Of a stretch of 10,974 nucleotides of DNA, positions 7,746-10,974 are shown one piece after another (position 1 is the stretch's first letter; each line of letters opens with the position of its first letter). Both the position numbers and the translations under genes were made by a program. Source of the stretch: CAZPRY01 sp964589175 (GTDB lineage Bacteria; Fidelibacterota; UBA2242); the NCBI GenBank assembly GCA_964589175.1, contig CAZPRY010000090.1, positions 1 to 10,974 on the forward strand, read 5' to 3'. Under the pieces are notes generated by a model. It saw only the letters and a program-made list of their open reading frames with translations. It was not told the origin of the DNA and did no database searches.

Positions 7746-8864
7746 ATGAATGATAATCGCTCGAATTTCATGAAATCATATAAATTTTTCGCCGCAACAA
7801 TTCTGCTGATGTTCCTCTTTGATTTGCCGCTTTTCGGCATGAATAGTAAATATACGGGCGAATTTCTGAAAATCGGTCTGGGCGTGCGCGAGATGAGCCT
7901 GGGCGGGGCGACCGTTGCCTCGGCGCAGCCCGTTTCGTCCGTCTATTGGAATCCGGCGCTGCTCTACGGCAACCAAACATTTTCGGGGCAGATCATGCAT
8001 ACCGAGGAGTTTGCCGGGGTGCTCAACCTCGATCATCTTTCGCTGGTTCTGCCGCGCAAGGGCGAATACGCCTACGGTTTCGGCTTCTTCCGCCTGGGAG
8101 TCGATGATATTCCTGACACCCGCAACGCCCTGATCGATGTGGGCAGCGACGGCATCGGGCCCGGCCACCCGGATTATAGCGGCCCGGACGCGGACGGCTC
8201 GGAGAGCAACGGCAAACTGGATGACGGCGAGCGCCTGGATTTCGGCGAGATCGGCAGTTTCGGCAGCAGCGAAAATGCGCTCTTCTTCTCGGTCGCGAAG
8301 TCGCTGAAATCGCAGATCATCGTCGGTGGGACGGTGAAGGGCATCTACAAATCCCTGGGAGATTCACGCTGCTGGGGCGTCGGCTTCGATGTCGCCGCAC
8401 TCTATCCCTGGAAAGCGAATCTCGTCTTCGGTCTCTCGCTTAACGATATCAGCACGACCTTCCTGTTCTGGGGGGACGGTGAGAAGGAGCTCATTCTGCC
8501 TTCGCTGCGCGGCGGCGTTTCGTGGACCTTTGCCCCCCAAGGTATTCCTTTTGTGCTGCGCCCTTCCGCCGGGCTGGATATGGTCTTCGAAGGCGAGCAG
8601 AACGACACCGACCTGCAACTGGGTTTTCTGAACGTGCGTTCCCGTATTGGACTGGAGATTCAATTCAAGGACTTCCTGATGCTGCGCGCCGGGCGTGACG
8701 ACCTGGGAAGCTATCATGTCGGCTGCGGTATCGATACTCCACTGGGCAGCATCGACTACGGTTTTGCGATGGGCGGCGCCTACCGCATCCTGGGGGAATC
8801 CCACCGGCTGGGCCTCACGATCCACTTCGCCGAATTCGGCCGCGGCCTGCGCCGCTGGCTGTGA
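7746..8864 (+). CDS. PorV/PorQ-family outer-membrane beta-barrel protein
   Basis: A 372-residue exported protein resembling the PorV/PorQ (UPF0164-like) family of FCB-group bacteria; some members are shuttles of the type IX secretion system, but most have no assigned role. Seen: a signal peptide (charged N-terminus, then hydrophobic FFAATILLMFLFDLPLFG, ending about residue 31). The family opening follows at 37-71: YTGEFLKIGLGVREMSLGG, then VSSVYWNPALL. Alternating beta-strand segments continue to the C-terminus, ending LGLTIHFAEFG. An unusual Asp/Gly-rich loop (131-176) holds DADGSESNGKLDDGERLD (148-165), resembling a calcium-binding loop. The start at 7746 has AGGA 8 nt upstream; ATG 7770 would also leave a good signal peptide but has no ribosome binding site. 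No other type IX secretion genes are in view, so secretion involvement is unproven. Confidence 0.85.
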   Translation: MNDNRSNFMKSYKFFAATILLMFLFDLPLFGMNSKYTGEFLKIGLGVREMSLGGATVASAQPVSSVYWNPALLYGNQTFSGQIMHTEEFAGVLNLDHLSLVLPRKGEYAYGFGFFRLGVDDIPDTRNALIDVGSDGIGPGHPDYSGPDADGSESNGKLDDGERLDFGEIGSFGSSENALFFSVAKSLKSQIIVGGTVKGIYKSLGDSRCWGVGFDVAALYPWKANLVFGLSLNDISTTFLFWGDGEKELILPSLRGGVSWTFAPQGIPFVLRPSAGLDMVFEGEQNDTDLQLGFLNVRSRIGLEIQFKDFLMLRAGRDDLGSYHVGCGIDTPLGSIDYGFAMGGAYRILGESHRLGLTIHFAEFGRGLRRWL

Positions 8865-8897
8865 GCAAGCCCGAATTCAATCCTCGTACCCGTTGAT

Positions 8898-9179
8898 TCA
8901 CTTGTTTCCGGATTCCCGGATTTTGTGCTTTAATTCCGTAGTCGTAAATGTATTCCCGGCTTCAATATCTCGAATTACCCGGTTGATGGATTCGACGAAT
9001 GCGTTATCATAGATAAGTCCATCATACTCTTCCGGTGTCATGAGTACACCGGAAGGCCTGTCGGTTTGGGTAATTACGATCGGGTGATTCTTATCTCGCC
9101 TACTTCTCAACCTCTTCGAAATCCCAGTTTTGAATTCGCCAACCGGCACAATATCCTGTGAAATATTGATTGCTTTCAT
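8898..9179 (-). CDS. Phd/YefM-family antitoxin, apparently without a toxin
   Basis: Phd/YefM antitoxins bind DNA with their N-terminal fold, repress their own operon, and neutralise a Doc, RelE/YoeB or Fic-type toxin with their C-terminus. Length is 93 residues, normal for the family. Seen: the N-terminal VPVGEFKTGISKRL, then the core HPIVITQTDRPSGVLMTPEE (about 33-52), which is the family hallmark, and a polar helical tail (DIEAGNTFTTTELKHKIRE). ATG 9179 is chosen: GGAAG precedes it by 4 nt, and a TTG at 9200 would add 7 residues that break the family N-terminus. Usually a toxin gene overlaps or directly follows; here only 33 bp separate the stop from the convergent PorV-like gene, and no toxin reading frame is visible. 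It may be an orphan regulator, a decayed toxin-antitoxin pair, or a partner of the tiny hydrophobic peptide gene directly upstream. Confidence 0.82.
   Translation of the reverse strand: MKAINISQDIVPVGEFKTGISKRLRSRRDKNHPIVITQTDRPSGVLMTPEEYDGLIYDNAFVESINRVIRDIEAGNTFTTTELKHKIRESGNK
8907..8924 (+). terminator. Candidate intrinsic terminator after the PorV-like gene
   Basis: TCCGG (8907-8911), loop ATTC (8912-8915), CCGGA (8916-8920), then TTTT (8921-8924) and further T-rich sequence. It sits 43 bp past the PorV-like stop and inside the last codons of the convergent antitoxin gene. The stem is only 5 bp, so it may be a weak terminator. Confidence 0.35.
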
Positions 9180-9180
9180 T

Positions 9181-9267
9181 TCACTTCCAAAGACCAACAA
9201 CTAGTGACATTATTGACGCGACTGTTCCGACGAACACAAAAACCTTGAATATTGTAGATTCAAACAT
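9181..9267 (-). CDS. Putative 28-residue single-pass membrane peptide upstream of the antitoxin
   Basis: A short reading frame from ATG 9267 to TGA 9181 encodes 28 residues: MFESTIFK, then an uninterrupted hydrophobic stretch of about 18 residues rich in Val, Phe, Ile and Leu, ending GLWK. That layout is a textbook single membrane helix with one Lys on each side. The stop is separated from the antitoxin ATG (9179) by one base, and the last codons of this frame form the antitoxin's ribosome binding site, so translation of the two would be coupled. A weak GGA lies 8 nt before its own start. Small hydrophobic peptides of this size occur as membrane toxins in some toxin-antitoxin loci, but Phd antitoxins normally inhibit soluble enzymes, so calling it a toxin is speculation. 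Chance occurrence cannot be excluded for so short a frame. Confidence 0.4.
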   Translation of the reverse strand: MFESTIFKVFVFVGTVASIMSLVVGLWK

Positions 9268-9370
9268 CAATTAGTTCCAGTACGCTTTTTGACTTCCGAA
9301 TTTTCTTTCTATCTCTGTTTACCCACCATAATAAACAATCGCAGCTGCCTCTGTGCGTTGGATATTCGCA
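9268..9370. other. AT-rich gap with no recognised gene
   Basis: Between the stop of the nucleosidase-EAD1 gene and the small peptide frame there is about 100 bp. No hairpin-T terminator, promoter with good spacing, or toxin remnant could be recognised. Confidence 0.5.
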
Positions 9371-10390
9371 TTAAAGAAATTTCCATGATTCATTATTCGG
9401 ATAATCATTTTTCATTTCTCTAATTATCGAATCAAAGGAAATATTACCACCGCCTCCATTTTCAACTAAACGTAGCGCATCAATCCACTGAGCTTTACCT
9501 GTTGTGTTGAGTTGAACTAGTGATAAGTCCCCGCCAGATCTGCGCCAAAGTCCTTGGTCCCTTATTCCTTCGGGATAAAGTTTAGCCGCAATTTCAAAAA
9601 GCTTTTCGCGTAAAGTCGATGTAGGGACATCTTGTCTGATACATAAGAAGTCAATAAATCCGAAAAGAAACTCTGTTGCATTATTGGAAGCATATAGTTG
9701 AGAACCTTTTTTATCCGAGTCTGATTTTCCACCAATAAGGTCAGAGATTCCACGAATTAGTATAGATTTTATCAAAGGATATGGTCTACATGCTTCCAAG
9801 AATCCTAATCCTTCCATATCAACAGCTAAAGCATGACTGCAATTTGTCTTAAGAAAAATGAACAATTCCGAATTGATTGAAGCAACTACTTTGTCACCTG
9901 ACGCGATAGTTCCTGAATAAACTGAGACCCTTTTTTGAAATTTCTGATTGATAATTGATGCTGATATTTCTTTCCATTCTTCTGAGTTTGAAAAATCAAC
10001 TGCTTTCATTTCAAGCTCATAGGAAGAAAATGCAAACTTTGGTCTGGATAAAAATTCACTTACAGATTTACCTCTTTCATACCCGTAAACATCTGTACCA
10101 ATTACAATATCTCCAATCGTAACATCTTTCAACCCGCCAGCTACTCCCACAAAGAAAATGAAACTAGGATTAAAGTGTTGGATTGCTCTTTCTGTTTCAA
10201 TCGCAGCATTAACATTTGTCTGGTTTGTTCTACCAACAACGATTTGTAATTTATTTCCGTTGGAAATGTAATTCCCAACTTTGTATTGAGTTTTTGTCCC
10301 AGAACTTTCGTAAATAGTAACATTTGAAAGCTTGTTTACAACTGCCTCCTGCTCCAATGACAATGCTGTTTGAATCACAATTGTATTCAT
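9371..10390 (-). CDS. Nucleoside phosphorylase/nucleosidase-domain effector with C-terminal EAD1
   Basis: A 339-residue two-domain protein. Residues about 1-250 are a PNP/UDP-phosphorylase superfamily domain of the MTA/SAH-nucleosidase kind, which breaks the N-glycosidic bond of a nucleoside: GVAGGL (82-87), TIGDIVIG (91-98), the ribose-binding VDMEG (190-194) with Glu193, and RGISD (213-217) with Asp217 at the position of the catalytic Asp of E. coli MTAN. Residues about 258-339 are an EAD1 adaptor: LYPEGIRDQGLWRRSGGDLS, then AQWIDALRLVENGGGG and a closing helix ending DYPNNESWKFL. EAD1 is known from predicted bacterial conflict systems, where it links effectors to sensors through like-like binding. 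ATG 10390 overlaps the upstream gene's stop (ATGA). No signal peptide, so cytosolic. Inferred role: an immune effector depleting a nucleoside, nucleotide or related metabolite; ordinary methylthioadenosine recycling is unlikely given the EAD1. AT-rich compared with the genes at its left. Confidence 0.88.
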   Translation of the reverse strand: MNTIVIQTALSLEQEAVVNKLSNVTIYESSGTKTQYKVGNYISNGNKLQIVVGRTNQTNVNAAIETERAIQHFNPSFIFFVGVAGGLKDVTIGDIVIGTDVYGYERGKSVSEFLSRPKFAFSSYELEMKAVDFSNSEEWKEISASIINQKFQKRVSVYSGTIASGDKVVASINSELFIFLKTNCSHALAVDMEGLGFLEACRPYPLIKSILIRGISDLIGGKSDSDKKGSQLYASNNATEFLFGFIDFLCIRQDVPTSTLREKLFEIAAKLYPEGIRDQGLWRRSGGDLSLVQLNTTGKAQWIDALRLVENGGGGNISFDSIIREMKNDYPNNESWKFL

Positions 10391-10974
10391 ATTTTGCTCT
10401 TTAATTCTTTTAATGTTTTTAATACATCATTTTTTGGATGTTCCTTCATCATTTTGTTTATTAGCTTTTCGATTGTAATTCCGGTGCAACCATTTCTTAG
10501 TTTCTCCAAAGCATCAATCCAAAGTTCTTTCCCTGTACCACTTGTAAGTAGATCGTATTCTTCACCACCAGCTTGGAGCCATATCTTTTTATGAAATGGT
10601 CCGCCACTGTAAAGTCGAATAGAAAGATTTGTAAACTCTTCCCACCACTGATCCGTTGTGATATTTACATTTGAACACTTGCCGGACAGGAGAACGAGAC
10701 CTTGCGTTATAAAGCTAAGCAAAGAATAGCATTCGGCTAAGGCATATTTGAAATTATTATAGGGAAACGCTTTGTCATTTATTACAGAGGCTACGTTTTT
10801 GTATCTGCGGTCTCCAACCAATTTACCTAATTGAGTTGCATCAATGACATCAAGTAGGCCAGTGTAGTTCGAAACATAATCCTTCAAGATACTTTCAGGC
10901 AATTGCTTGAAAGTGCTGAATATAGGGAGAGTATTTTTGATATTGCCTCGGTTGTAGTACAAAAAGGTAGAAAT
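10387..10974 (-). CDS. EAD1-domain partner protein, 5' end beyond the window
   Basis: The frame is open through the right edge: 195 codons are visible with no ATG before the EAD1 part, and a TTG near 10962 has no ribosome binding site, so the gene almost certainly starts outside the window. Visible residues about 109-188 form a second EAD1: WEEFTNLSIRLYSGG, then KIWLQAGGEEYDLL, ELWIDALEKLRNG and INKMMKEHPKND. They align segment by segment with the EAD1 of the next gene (shared LY, W, GG, TGK, WIDAL, N-G, and P-N near the end), although GGGG of that protein is GCTG here. Residues 1-108 look mostly helical (for example YALAECYSLLSFITQGLVLL at 77-96) and are not recognised; they may belong to an activator, a sensor or a second effector. 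The stop overlaps the next ATG by 4 nt, so the two proteins are probably made together. Confidence 0.8.
   Translation of the reverse strand: MSTFLYYNRGNIKNTLPIFSTFKQLPESILKDYVSNYTGLLDVIDATQLGKLVGDRRYKNVASVINDKAFPYNNFKYALAECYSLLSFITQGLVLLSGKCSNVNITTDQWWEEFTNLSIRLYSGGPFHKKIWLQAGGEEYDLLTSGTGKELWIDALEKLRNGCTGITIEKLINKMMKEHPKNDVLKTLKELKSKI

Noticed and set aside
9358..9364. GTTGGAT matching the GTTRRRY core of integron attC sites
   Set aside because: No matching RYYYAAC partner site at a suitable distance and no integrase; chance match.
1..10974. CRISPR array, tRNA, rRNA, transposase or integrase
   Set aside because: Looked for regularly spaced repeats, cloverleaf-like segments and mobile-element proteins; none seen.

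Overview
The window looks like chromosomal DNA from an uncultivated or lightly studied bacterium, most plausibly of the FCB group (Bacteroidota/Ignavibacteria, Calditrichota, KSB1 or similar). The clues are a PorV/PorQ-type outer-membrane protein, a bacterial SelB, a MutS of standard length, and housekeeping genes of moderately high G+C. No rRNA, tRNA, CRISPR array or insertion sequence is visible. The phylum call is inference from gene content only.

Layout: (1) 1-1673, minus strand: a PfkB-family sugar/nucleoside kinase followed by mtnA (methylthioribose-1-phosphate isomerase), which runs off the left edge. The last visible mtnA codons change into a Rex-like Rossmann motif exactly where the catalytic Asp of MtnA should be. 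(2) 1785-3659, plus: selB, divergent from the kinase across about 110 bp. (3) 3695-4820, minus: a GtrA-family membrane protein overlapping a CDP-alcohol phosphatidyltransferase, probably a two-gene envelope-lipid operon. (4) 4804-7688, plus: a promoter-like site inside the start of the GtrA gene, a leader of about 230 nt, and mutS. (5) 7746-8864, plus: a PorV/PorQ-like outer-membrane beta-barrel protein, followed by a short hairpin-T terminator candidate. (6) 8898-10974, minus: an AT-rich accessory block with a different look. It holds, in transcription order, a 5'-incomplete gene ending in an EAD1 domain, a nucleoside-phosphorylase/nucleosidase protein also ending in EAD1 (ATGA overlap), a previously unlisted 28-residue hydrophobic peptide, and an orphan Phd/YefM antitoxin that begins 1 nt after the peptide's stop.

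The most interesting part is region 6. EAD1 (effector-associated domain 1) is a small adaptor known from predicted bacterial conflict systems, where matching EADs on separate proteins bring a sensor or activator together with an effector. Here two adjacent, translationally coupled genes both end in EAD1. One carries a PNP/MTAN-type domain with its expected active-site residues intact. This fits a two-component immune system whose effector cleaves a nucleoside or nucleotide, comparable in principle to the ATP-cleaving PNP effector of Detocs. The N-terminal part of the partner is not recognised, and its beginning lies beyond the right edge.
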